Part shown: one piece after another, positions 8,087 to 14,977 of the stretch
Position numbering within the stretch: position 1 is the first letter of the stretch
Layout: the number at the start of each line of letters is the position of its first letter
From: JAJTFA01 sp051715425
GTDB lineage: Bacteria > Bacteroidota > Bacteroidia > UKL13-3
Direction: 5' to 3'
Assembly: GCA_051715425.1 (NCBI GenBank)
Contig: JBPXJS010000009.1
Span: 248,001-312,000 of the forward strand
Length of the DNA stretch: 64,000 nucleotides
Program-made: the position numbers and the translations under genes
Notes under the pieces: generated by a model
Seen by the model: only the letters and a program-made list of their open reading frames with translations
What the model was told of the DNA's origin: nothing
The model's database searches: none

Positions 8087-8710
8087 TTAGTTTAAGTCGG
8101 GCGGAAGCACTGCAATCACTACTCCCAAAATCTGACAGTTTTCTGTTAATATTATAGGTTTATGATCCTTGTTTGAAGATTTCGAGCGAAGAATGACTGC
8201 AGAACTCGTCCGCTCAAAAATCTTTGCTGTGGCTTCATCATTGATGAGAGCGACAACCTTTTGCCCGTTGTCAGCAGTATTTTGTTGACGGACTAAAAGG
8301 ATGTCTCCATCATTGATATCGGTCTCATTCATTGAATCACCAGATGCCCGCAGTAAAAAGTACTTAGATCCTTTTTTTGCGAGGTTCGTTGAGACTGGAA
8401 TATATGCTTCAACATTTTCTACTGCGAGGATCGGTGATCCACATGCTACGCTTCCCACGAGCGGAACATTAATTGTTTCAATTGAGGCAGAATGGAATGT
8501 TGTGTTTTCTGTAAGGCGTAATATTTTATCACTTTTTGTTAACAGCCCCTCCCGAACCAATCGATCAATTACCAAAACCGCAGACCTAGGTGATTTTCCA
8601 CCTGTTACCTTATTTATTTCGTCTAAGGTTGGCTTACGACCTTCATGGATTATGGTGTTCCGTATAAGGACAAAGGCTTTTTTATCGGTATCGCTCAGGT
8701 TAATCAGCAT
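8087..8710 (-). CDS. LexA-like S24 self-cleaving repressor
   Basis: A winged-helix N-terminus (LDEINKVTGGKSPRSAVLVIDRLVREGLL) resembles the LexA DNA-binding domain. A full S24 peptidase domain follows: cleavage site VACGSP (Cys90-Gly91), catalytic Ser126 in ASGDSMNE and catalytic Lys163 in EATAKIF. Such proteins cut themselves when RecA filaments form on damaged DNA and then release their operator. As first gene of the operon it should repress itself and the CBASS genes behind it, linking cyclic-nucleotide defence to DNA damage. Cys-Gly at the cleavage site, rather than Ala-Gly, occurs in UmuD-like and phage repressors. The family call is firm; the regulatory link is inferred. Confidence 0.9.
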   Translation of the reverse strand: MLINLSDTDKKAFVLIRNTIIHEGRKPTLDEINKVTGGKSPRSAVLVIDRLVREGLLTKSDKILRLTENTTFHSASIETINVPLVGSVACGSPILAVENVEAYIPVSTNLAKKGSKYFLLRASGDSMNETDINDGDILLVRQQNTADNGQKVVALINDEATAKIFERTSSAVILRSKSSNKDHKPIILTENCQILGVVIAVLPPDLN

Positions 8711-8740
8711 TTATATAAATAAGTATAAGCAAATGTATAA
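8711..8740 (-). promoter_or_regulatory. Promoter and possible operator of LexA-CBASS operon
   Basis: On the minus strand TACATTTG (8730-8737) matches the Bacteroidota -7 element TAnnTTTG, 20 bp before the start. It is flanked by two TTATAC repeats (8735-8740 and about 8723-8728). Two further TTATACC copies occur at 8881-8898. The repeats are candidates for repressor binding. Confidence 0.45.
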
Positions 8741-9041
8741 AACTGGTTGAAGTCTTTGTAGTTTTCTGATCTTTTTTATTCCAGCTATGGTATTTTGATG
8801 TTAAACGCCATAGAAATCTATTTATTTGATATTAAATATATTAAACTGAAAAATAACCAGTTGTTTCAAAAATAAGCACTTTATACCTTTTTTTATACCG
8901 AATAGACAAGGTGGGGGTCGTTTATGTTTTCATTAACCATGATATGTATAGTGTCAGCGAGCATAAAGTTTTGATTAGTAGCAAGGTGTTTTGTATTGGA
9001 AATAAGGCCTACTTATTCCCCTTCTCATTACTAGGCAGGGC
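8741..9041. other. AT-rich intergenic stretch
   Basis: No gene is visible here. The only notable signal is the pair TTATACC-TTTTT-TTATACCG at 8881-8899, echoing the TTATAC repeats at the LexA-like promoter. Confidence 0.5.
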
Positions 9042-9125
9042 TTGACTTTCATTCAAATAAAAAGGTATACTGGGTTATCACCACGAAAAGGCTCCCATAA
9101 GGCTCGTCCTTCTGGGGCCCTTTTT
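9042..9125 (+). ncRNA. Possible very short transcript: sigma-70-like promoter plus terminator
   Basis: TTGACT (9042-9047) and TATACT (9066-9071) are spaced by 18 bp, close to the E. coli sigma-70 consensus. About 20 bp later an A-tract, a hairpin (GGCTCCCA pairing with TGGGGCC) and a T-tract form a terminator at 9086-9125. A transcript would be only about 48 nt. The hairpin is also the likely terminator of the NYN gene read from the other strand. Confidence 0.35.
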
Positions 9126-9624
9126 ATTTATATTCAAGCTTGCTTCTCAAAGGATTTATAAAGGTTAGGTACTTTTTATCACTTTGGTTAATTTTATTTA
9201 ATAGGGCTGAATATTTATTTTGATCAGGAATTAACACGACCTCAAGTTTATCGTTCTTTTGCAGGTAATTAATTAAGCAATAAAAATCTCCATCCCCGCT
9301 TACAATAACCGCTTTATTATAGTTGTTATACTCGATCATGGCCTGGAGTACCATTTCAGCATCACAATTGCCTTTAGTTGTACCGTTTTTGTGTGTGAGC
9401 GTAGGCTTAAATATGAGAATATATTCGGCTTCCTGTAACCTCTTGTAAAGATCATGATTGGTGTCCATATAACCAATGAAGAGATAGGCTTTCTCTACAG
9501 CATACTTTTCTTTCAGAAGAATTCTGAATCGAGAAAAATCGAGCTTCCAACCCAAATCCTTCTTAAGGGATAAATATAAATTTTGGGAATCTATAAAAGC
9601 ATAGTTTTCAGATTTTTCATCCAT
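9124..9624 (-). CDS. NYN-domain (LabA/DUF88-like) ribonuclease
   Basis: The protein shows the PIN-like NYN fold: YAFIDSQNLY at the N-terminus with the first Asp, KGNCDAEMVLQAM in the middle and AVIVSGDGDFYCLI with the last acidic cluster. NYN proteins are metal-dependent RNases or RNA-binding proteins. This LabA subgroup is frequent in Patescibacteria and scattered in other phyla. A TACAAT box lies 7 bp before the ATG, so the message is probably leaderless. It stands alone between short intergenic regions, near a PemK toxin. The substrate is unknown. Confidence 0.85.
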   Translation of the reverse strand: MDEKSENYAFIDSQNLYLSLKKDLGWKLDFSRFRILLKEKYAVEKAYLFIGYMDTNHDLYKRLQEAEYILIFKPTLTHKNGTTKGNCDAEMVLQAMIEYNNYNKAVIVSGDGDFYCLINYLQKNDKLEVVLIPDQNKYSALLNKINQSDKKYLTFINPLRSKLEYK

Positions 9625-9745
9625 GAACAGTATTGTATCATGGATTACTTTTTTATTCCCTGCGTTGTGATATTTGGTTGATGTCTCGCAGTTAGAGGAA
9701 TTTTAGGTACGTACAAGACTATTTGAAACGGATTATTTTGTTCTA

Positions 9746-9829
9746 TTGACTTCATAATCGGATTCAGGTATCATACAGGTACAAATGCCTTCGGGCCCGC
9801 CCTCTTCGGAGGGAGAACAAGTAAAACCA
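9746..9829 (+). promoter_or_regulatory. Sigma-70-like promoter followed by two UUCG hairpins
   Basis: TTGACT (9746-9751), 17 bp and TATCAT (9769-9774) form an E. coli-like promoter pointing toward the 3' end of the PemK gene. The expected transcript begins with two UUCG-capped hairpins, GCC-TTCG-GGC and CCTC-TTCG-GAGG. It may give a short RNA antisense to the toxin message, or be a leftover leader. Confidence 0.35.
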
Positions 9830-10216
9830 TTAAAGTAGCCCTTTGATGGTTTTCTTTATTTCTAAAAAATATTGTGTATTTAGGATGGCGATTCTGTTGA
9901 TTAATCGCCTGGTATCGATCAAACGGATTTGGGAGATTATGGCATATGCCATTTTATTATCCACCATACCTATAGCAACATGATATGGATTCTTTTTTAT
10001 GGATGTTGTTAATGGAACAATAAGACAAACGTATTTACTGAATGCTCGGATGATTAATACTGGTCTCTGGTGTTCCTTACCGGTTCCATCTTGCTCAAAA
10101 CCGATGTTTTCACCTAAATAACACCACCAAATTTCTCTCGGTCTGTAGAATTTGTTTTGACTTTGGTTCTGTATTTCTCTTTTTTTAACAAACCATCGCT
10201 CAAAATTTTTGTGCAT
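9830..10216 (-). CDS. PemK/MazF-family toxin-like endoribonuclease
   Basis: The motif series FYRPREIWWCYLGENIGFEQDG, HQRPVLIIRAF, CLIVPLTTS and ISQIRLIDTRRL is that of a MazF/PemK toxin, an mRNA interferase with the SH3-like barrel. The N-terminal 20 residues are an extension. No antitoxin gene lies directly upstream, which is unusual; the nearest small regulators are HTH genes on the other strand. A TATACT box lies 7 bp before the ATG, with TTTATC 17 bp before it, so the message should be leaderless. Close relatives are common in Patescibacteria. It may be a solitary toxin-like gene rather than a classical TA pair. Confidence 0.85.
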   Translation of the reverse strand: MHKNFERWFVKKREIQNQSQNKFYRPREIWWCYLGENIGFEQDGTGKEHQRPVLIIRAFSKYVCLIVPLTTSIKKNPYHVAIGMVDNKMAYAIISQIRLIDTRRLINRIAILNTQYFLEIKKTIKGLL

Positions 10217-10466
10217 TGAGGTAGTATATCAAAACTTGGTAGGAAGATAAATAAAGACGAGTAGAAATAAATGGTCTCGTAATCTGAAATCCAGAAAGCC
10301 GGGCAGATTCAACGTATATCAAATCAGTTGCCGGCATTCTGAATAAACTACATTAAATAATTAATCTCTTGTTAGGAGATACAATGAAGTAGAAAGAGTT
10401 AAAATAAGAATGGAAACACACAAGGTGTTTACAACCCTTTCTCTCTGTTGCTCATTTAATGGCAAA
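10217..10466. other. Intergenic stretch without recognised features
   Basis: The PemK promoter occupies the first 30 bp. Beyond it I see only short inverted repeats and no convincing frame up to the promoter at 10467. Confidence 0.5.
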
Positions 10467-10508
10467 TTGATGGAAGTTCCTTCAATTTGGTATGATAGAT
10501 TTATCATA
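10467..10508 (+). promoter_or_regulatory. Promoter with palindromic operator
   Basis: TTGATG (10467-10472), 18 bp and TATGAT (10491-10496) form a sigma-70-like promoter. The -10 box is the left arm of a perfect palindrome, TATGATA-GATT-TATCATA, at 10491-10508. A repressor bound there would block the promoter. The HTH gene 100 bp downstream is the natural candidate. Confidence 0.5.
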
Positions 10509-10575
10509 TAGATGGATACAGGAAAAAACTGTGCCACACTTTCGGGCTAAATTTTTGGAGGACAATAGGATGGTC

Positions 10576-10603
10576 TTTACACTTGTCCCTTTATATGTAA
10601 AAT
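10576..10603 (+). promoter_or_regulatory. Leaderless promoter of the HTH gene
   Basis: TTTACA (10576-10581), 16 bp and TAAAAT (10598-10603) end only 6 bp before the ATG at 10610, so the transcript would start at or near the start codon. Confidence 0.45.
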
Positions 10604-10609
10604 AGGCGC

Positions 10610-10882
10610 ATGAAAAGCAAAAAGGAAGGATTTAAACCTAATAAATTAAGGGAAATCAGAGAAACTAAGGGTTTAACCAAACAGCAGGTGTCGAAATATC
10701 TTGGGTTCAGAGATTCAGAAACATTAGATGCATGGGAGAGTGGATTGCAGGAAATCACTGGAGAAAGCTTAATGAGGCTCCTGATAATATACAACGTAAA
10801 TCTGAGAGACATATTTGGCGATCGATACGAGGAACTTGAAAAAGAGATGTTACAGCGATCACCAGTGAAGAAAAAAAAGTAA
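10610..10882 (+). CDS. XRE-family HTH protein
   Basis: This 90-residue protein consists of an XRE helix-turn-helix (KLREIRETKGLTKQQVSKYLGF, then LDAWESG) and a short basic tail. Trp at the end of the recognition helix and the final IIYNVNLRDIFGD helix are typical of the family. It probably regulates its own promoter and perhaps neighbouring genes. It stands alone; a hairpin and a long T-tract end the unit at about 10960-10996. Confidence 0.85.
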   Translation: MKSKKEGFKPNKLREIRETKGLTKQQVSKYLGFRDSETLDAWESGLQEITGESLMRLLIIYNVNLRDIFGDRYEELEKEMLQRSPVKKKK

Positions 10883-10959
10883 TTATGACTTCCCTGTTTT
10901 GATAAAAAGTATATAATATATTCGGCACATCGGAATTGATTCTTGCATGTCTGAAGGAG

Positions 10960-10998
10960 AAATGCCCTCACGTAATGTTTGGGCTTTTCTTTTTTTTA
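10960..10998 (+). terminator. Terminator after HTH gene
   Basis: GCCC and GGGC, extended by AAA/TTT pairs, form a stem around a 13-nt loop, followed by TTTTC and eight T. Confidence 0.55.
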
Positions 10999-11008
10999 GT
11001 TATCCCCA
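10999..11008 (+). repeat. Recurrent intergenic motif GTTATCCCCA
   Basis: This 10-mer occurs exactly four times in promoter-side intergenic DNA: 1506-1515, here, 11379-11388 (reverse) and 13287-13296. A variant, ATTATCCCCA, is at 4213-4222. It is one base from a consensus DnaA box (TTATCCACA). It may be a shared operator or a DnaA-like site. Confidence 0.55.
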
Positions 11009-11074
11009 AATATGTGCCACGGTAGCACATTCTTCTGCCTTTTAACATTTTTTCAATATTGATATCGTACACAT

Positions 11075-11350
11075 ATGAAACAAAATGGTCGAGTGTTTCA
11101 AAATAAGCTTCGAAGGTTTAGGCGACTCTTTGGGTTTACACAAAAAGAAGCGGCACAGAGATTGGGTCTTTCATGCCGAAGCATTCTCTCGCATTGGGAA
11201 AGGGGTGAGCGAATGCCTGGCGGTGAGGATTTGATTAAACTCTGTGTTCTTTACCAAACCCTCCCGGGTGAGTTGTACCCTGAACTTACAAAGGAAGCCC
11301 AAAAAAGCCTTTCTGAATGGCAGAAAGCGCACTTTGAAGATGAGTTTTAG
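11075..11350 (+). CDS. XRE-family HTH protein
   Basis: The 91 residues hold a clear XRE domain: KLRRFRRLFGFTQKEAAQRLGLS, then ILSHWERGERMP and the helix LIKLCVLYQTLPGELYP. It differs clearly from the HTH proteins at 1595 and 10610, so the three were acquired separately or diverged long ago. The motif GTTATCCCCA lies 67 bp upstream. Targets are unknown. Confidence 0.85.
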   Translation: MKQNGRVFQNKLRRFRRLFGFTQKEAAQRLGLSCRSILSHWERGERMPGGEDLIKLCVLYQTLPGELYPELTKEAQKSLSEWQKAHFEDEF

Positions 11351-11378
11351 GTTATTGTATTGGTTGAATTGTGGATTG

Positions 11379-11475
11379 TGGGGATAACGGGGGCGAAAAA
11401 TTCTTAAATCTATAAACGATAACGACGAGATCGATAGATATATATAATCGAGAACGTAATCGATAGAGTGCATTA
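11379..11475. promoter_or_regulatory. Regulatory-looking region with ATCGATAGA repeats
   Basis: The interval holds a reverse GTTATCCCCA copy (11379-11388) and two copies of ATCGATAGA, near 11430 and 11458. A TATATATAAT stretch lies between the two. It precedes the two-gene unit at 11494; TAAACT lies 8 bp before that ATG. The repeats may be operator half sites. Confidence 0.4.
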
Positions 11476-11493
11476 GCAGTAAACTTTAACCAC

Positions 11494-11724
11494 ATGGAGA
11501 TATCGCAAGAACAGCGAAAGCTGGCAACTGAGATTGCCGAAGCGATGCGTGATACAAAATCTATCGTTCAGTATTTAAAGTATGTCCAACAGATTCCGGA
11601 GAATGTTTTACGAGATTTTGTAGTTGCTATATTGGCTCGGTCTGAGATTGAAAATCGTGGAGCATACTTTACGACACTTGTAAAACAATATGTCTACAAA
11701 CAAAAGCACGATACTAGGAATTAG
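11494..11724 (+). CDS. Unknown small helical protein
   Basis: The 76-residue sequence is helical and charged (EQRKLATEIAEAMRDTKSIVQYLKYVQQIP) with no family I recognise. It overlaps the RuvC-like gene by 35 bp in another frame, so the two are probably translationally coupled. A role as partner or regulator of that protein is plausible but unproven. Confidence 0.6.
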   Translation: MEISQEQRKLATEIAEAMRDTKSIVQYLKYVQQIPENVLRDFVVAILARSEIENRGAYFTTLVKQYVYKQKHDTRN

Positions 11725-12196
11725 TCCGGGAACCAGGACGATTGGGATGGCGATCTATAAAGGGAAAGAGTTAGCGGATTACAAAGTTAAAGCATTTTGT
11801 GCATCCTGGTCTGAGAATAAGTATTCACGTATTTTAGAAACGATTCAGGAGGCTATAACGTCAAATGAAATCACCTGTATTGCGATGAAGATTCAACGAG
11901 GGTATAAAAGTTCGTCCGGACTTATGAAAGTCGTTGAAGGAATCATGGAATTAGCTGTTAGATTTGGAATACAGGTGAAAACGTATTTGATTGAAGACCT
12001 TCATAAGTATTGTTCCTTTAATTCTGCACCGTGTCAGAATAAATCCATCCTTGCTTCATATATCCTATGTAAGTACCCGGAGTTGATTCGTGAATATCGA
12101 AAGTGTTGCTCAACCGGTGCATTGTATTACATTAAGATATTCGAAGCAGTTGCATGTATACATGTGACGGTCGGGATAATGGATGAAAGTAATTAG
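11690..12196 (+). CDS. RuvC-like RNase H-fold protein, probably altered active site
   Basis: The N-terminus ILGISPGTRTIGMAIYKGKEL is the first strand of the RuvC/RNase H fold. The catalytic Asp of the usual GIDPGTR motif is Ser12 here. The second acidic position (normally AIE) reads CIAMK, so the protein is probably not an active resolvase. The rest matches the fold loosely, with a C-terminal helix rich in Cys. It may bind DNA junctions or RNA without cutting. A hairpin terminator follows at 12215. Its partner is the small gene overlapping its start. Confidence 0.65.
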   Translation: MSTNKSTILGISPGTRTIGMAIYKGKELADYKVKAFCASWSENKYSRILETIQEAITSNEITCIAMKIQRGYKSSSGLMKVVEGIMELAVRFGIQVKTYLIEDLHKYCSFNSAPCQNKSILASYILCKYPELIREYRKCCSTGALYYIKIFEAVACIHVTVGIMDESN

Positions 12197-12214
12197 ATTG
12201 GTATTCTAAATGAG

Positions 12215-12247
12215 AAAGAGCTCACCAGATATATATGGTGGGCTCTT
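12215..12247. terminator. Bidirectional terminator
   Basis: AGAGCTCACCA pairs with TGGTGGGCTCT around GATATATA, with an A-tract before and T-residues after. It lies between the RuvC-like gene and the convergent gene ending at 12250. Confidence 0.75.
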
Positions 12248-12249
12248 TG

Positions 12250-12549
12250 TTATCCATTATGATAGCATACAAACAAACCGGCTATTAGCAGTATACCTAA
12301 GGTATTTGCTGTTTTATTTTTTGATTTTACCAAAAGTAAAGAACCCACCATCGCCAAATGAACTATATCTTCGGCATCTTGTTCCGATATGTTTAAGCGG
12401 AGTATATTTTGAAATCCATGCGTGGTACGCATGGATACCGTTCTACTGCTTTTGTCTCCAAAAATAGTATTTACAAGTTTTGATACATCGGTTAGGGGGC
12501 CATAGTTACGTTCGGATTTGAAACTTGGTAATTTGTTGTTGTTATTCAT
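12250..12549 (-). CDS. Unknown small protein with C-terminal membrane helix
   Basis: The 99 residues start with a polar Asn-rich segment (MNNNNKLPSF). A helical section with EQDAEDIVHLAMVGSLLLV follows and the protein ends in a hydrophobic stretch (TANTLGILLIAGLFVCY) that could span the membrane. No family is recognised. The ATG is preceded by an AT-rich promoter region and the gene ends at a good terminator, which supports it being real. The frame on the other strand is a shadow. Confidence 0.55.
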   Translation of the reverse strand: MNNNNKLPSFKSERNYGPLTDVSKLVNTIFGDKSSRTVSMRTTHGFQNILRLNISEQDAEDIVHLAMVGSLLLVKSKNKTANTLGILLIAGLFVCYHNG

Positions 12550-12612
12550 AAATTTAAAAATGTTTGCAACAAATTTATCCTCTTAGTAAAATATTTCCTC
12601 TAGACAAATGTC

Positions 12613-13197
12613 CTATTTTTTCAATCGTGAGAATTGCCTTTCACTTATCCCAAGATATGAAGCAATGTCCTTTTTTGAAAGTTTATTATATAATCCAGGA
12701 TTCTCTCTCATAAATATATCGAGCAATTCTTGGCTACCCATTGATTGTAATTGATGGATTTTCTTCAGGGCTCTGAGATAACTTGCTTCGGCATAATCCC
12801 TCCCTATTTCATTTGAAATTGGAAATGTTTTATAGAGGTTGTATAAGTCCTTTTTTGAAATACACCATATTTCAGAATTTTCAATTGCAATAATATTTTC
12901 TCGACTTTCCATGTCCTGTTTAAAACTTTCGAAGCTCGTGACTATTGGATTGGCTTGGGGGTAAAAGAACCTTGAAATTATAGTTTTTTCTTCATCAATA
13001 GAATATTCTGATTTAAGCAGTCCCTTTTCAAGTAACCCTATTTCCCCTGTCTTCTCTCCAATTTTGCAAAAATAAGATCCTGGGCTCAGTGTTTTTTTCT
13101 TGAAAAGCGAGTCAATTTTTCTCAGACGTATTTCATCTTTTACCCAAGGACTCAGTATATCCATTAAGTAGGACTTACTATTTATTGCTTCTTTCAT
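12613..13197 (-). CDS. Crp/Fnr-family transcription regulator
   Basis: The protein has the cyclic-nucleotide-binding-like beta roll (KKKTLSPGSYFCKIGEKTGEIGLLEKGLLKSEY) and the long dimerisation helix. A C-terminal winged helix (LSKKDIASYLGISERQFSRLKK) follows. This compact form of about 190 residues is typical of Bacteroidota. The usual R-x-A ligand-binding signature is not evident, so the ligand is unknown. It is monocistronic, between the small membrane protein and ssb. Confidence 0.9.
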   Translation of the reverse strand: MKEAINSKSYLMDILSPWVKDEIRLRKIDSLFKKKTLSPGSYFCKIGEKTGEIGLLEKGLLKSEYSIDEEKTIISRFFYPQANPIVTSFESFKQDMESRENIIAIENSEIWCISKKDLYNLYKTFPISNEIGRDYAEASYLRALKKIHQLQSMGSQELLDIFMRENPGLYNKLSKKDIASYLGISERQFSRLKK

Positions 13198-13399
13198 AAT
13201 TAGGCTATTGTCCTGCTCATTTCAAACTGTGTGCCAAAGTGTATTATGATAAAATGTTCGAAGCTGCTCTTTCTATTCGTATCTAAGTTATCCCCATTTC
13301 TTGTGTTCCGACACAAATCCCAACCACTTGCTATCCAAGCTCGTCTGTCATACACTTAGTGGTAAATCCAGTCATTTAACAACCAAAAACACTACAGAC

Positions 13400-13741
13400 A
13401 TGAGCACACTTAGAAACAGCGTACTCCTGATCGGGAACATCGGTCAGGACCCGGACGTAAAGGAACTTACGGGAGGTAAAAAAGTAGCGAAATTCTCCAT
13501 CGCAACATCCGAAACCTACACCAACGAACAGGGAGAAAAGACTACGGAAACTCAATGGCACACGGTAGTTGCCTGGGGCAAACAAGCCGAGTTCATCGAA
13601 AAACATGTAAAGAAAGGCAATGAGGTTGCCATTGAAGGCAAGCTTATCAACCGTAGCTACACCGACAAAGAGAGCATCAAGCGGTATGTGACGGAGATTG
13701 TTTGCAATGAGATTCTCATGCTAGGGAAAAAAACTTCTTAA
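13400..13741 (+). CDS. ssb: Single-stranded DNA-binding protein
   Basis: The OB fold is complete: MSTLRNSVLLIGNIGQDPDVKELTGGKKVAKFSIAT, then WHTVVAWGKQAEF and KGNEVAIEGKLINRSY. I start it at 13400, where the conserved domain begins, rather than at an in-frame ATG 99 bp upstream. It is 113 residues and lacks the acidic C-terminal tail that recruits host replication proteins, as in many plasmid and mobile-element SSBs. GTTATCCCCA lies about 105 bp upstream. A perfect hairpin terminator follows at 13759-13785. Confidence 0.93.
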   Translation: MSTLRNSVLLIGNIGQDPDVKELTGGKKVAKFSIATSETYTNEQGEKTTETQWHTVVAWGKQAEFIEKHVKKGNEVAIEGKLINRSYTDKESIKRYVTEIVCNEILMLGKKTS

Positions 13742-13758
13742 ATGAATAGAGAACATTA

Positions 13759-13785
13759 AGGCTTACCATATAGTAAGCCTTTTTT
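13759..13785 (+). terminator. Terminator of ssb
   Basis: AGGCTTAC and GTAAGCCT form an 8-bp stem around CATATA, followed by five to six T. Confidence 0.85.
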
Positions 13786-13867
13786 GTTGCCATTTTTTGA
13801 CGAAATCTACTTTATTTTTAAACCTAATCTATAGAGTTGTTTCAGTTATCTTTTTAGATTAGTCAAT

Positions 13868-14977
13868 ATGGTTCAGCATATGAGTAAATACTCATCTAGC
13901 CATATTTTGAGAAGGAGAAAACCGATTTTGGGAAGGACAATAATTAAAAGTCTTCAGGAATCGATTCAAGCGATACTTGTTCCAAACACAATAATCCGCA
14001 TGGTTGTTTTTTTGGGATATATTTGCCAAATGCAGAGTTTGGAAAGATATTTCGAATCGTATGAGTCCCACAAGGCAATGTATGAAGGATGGACACAGGA
14101 GGCGGAAGACGTGCTAACCACCTACAATACCATAAAGATACACAATGCATTCATTATACAACCCTTCTTAAAAGGTGTTTTTGTTCACTTGTTTAAGGAA
14201 AATGCAGGAAACGGAACGCTGAATTCCGAGATCATAAAGGAATATTTTAGCTATCCCTTCCTAAACCTAGACGAATCATCGGTATTCATGGACACTTATT
14301 ACAATAAAATACCTGAGATATATGAATTCAGCTTCCAGATAGAATATTCCTACGTGATGTGCCTCCAAGGGGATTTTATTGGTGCAATCAGCACACTATT
14401 GCCGGTCATAGAGGGTATTATACGCAATTACGAAGTCAATTATCACAAAGATGTTGCTGCTGATATTTTCAGAACCGGACACCTATTAAAGGCAATAGAC
14501 AAGATCAAAGGCACCTTGGTAAAGAATTCAACCATTCATATAGATTCTCATAGCAAGCTTACCTCTGAACAGAAAGAGGAGATAAGGAGGATTAATGAGA
14601 GGTATTATGAGTGCTGGTTTGAGATGTTCAGGGATCATTTTGAAAAGTCGTTATACCTTAAAACCGGAGATGGTCAGCAGATAACATCAATCAACCGAAA
14701 CGATGTATTTCATGGATTTTCGCTCTATGAGTATTACACTTTTGAGAACTATTTGAAAGTATATGGCTGCTTGCAGTTCCTATCATGGGCCTTACTAAGA
14801 TGTAAGCCTGACAACTCAATAGTCGAAGTGCTTGACGACCCAACCTCTCTTAACCGCAGACTCGCAATCTATAGAATGATAAGAGCAGAATCACGAAAGT
14901 CATATTTACTAAAGAAGGAGCTGTTTCAAGACAACTTTCCTGTCGATGCCACCTTTGAAAAATTCCTTTTCAAGTAA
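13868..14977 (+). CDS. Large HEPN-domain protein, probable RNase effector
   Basis: The C-terminal half carries a HEPN-like helical domain. The helix GDFIGAISTLLPVIEGIIRNY is followed by the catalytic R-x4-H motif in NRNDVFHGF (Arg277 to His282) and the helix YEYYTFENYLKVYGCLQFLSWALL. HEPN domains are RNases used in toxin-antitoxin and abortive-infection systems. The N-terminal 150 residues are of unknown type. Translation may begin at Met1 or Met5. The gene is convergent with a PD-(D/E)XK protein whose last codons overlap it by 8 bp, which suggests acquisition as one unit. Confidence 0.7.
   Translation: MVQHMSKYSSSHILRRRKPILGRTIIKSLQESIQAILVPNTIIRMVVFLGYICQMQSLERYFESYESHKAMYEGWTQEAEDVLTTYNTIKIHNAFIIQPFLKGVFVHLFKENAGNGTLNSEIIKEYFSYPFLNLDESSVFMDTYYNKIPEIYEFSFQIEYSYVMCLQGDFIGAISTLLPVIEGIIRNYEVNYHKDVAADIFRTGHLLKAIDKIKGTLVKNSTIHIDSHSKLTSEQKEEIRRINERYYECWFEMFRDHFEKSLYLKTGDGQQITSINRNDVFHGFSLYEYYTFENYLKVYGCLQFLSWALLRCKPDNSIVEVLDDPTSLNRRLAIYRMIRAESRKSYLLKKELFQDNFPVDATFEKFLFK

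Noticed and set aside
9830..10216. Classical MazEF pair
   Set aside because: No MazE-like antitoxin gene is adjacent on the same strand; only unlinked HTH genes are near.
12210..12467. Plus-strand frame opposite the gene at 12250-12549
   Set aside because: Starts in the terminator hairpin and mirrors the better-supported minus-strand gene.
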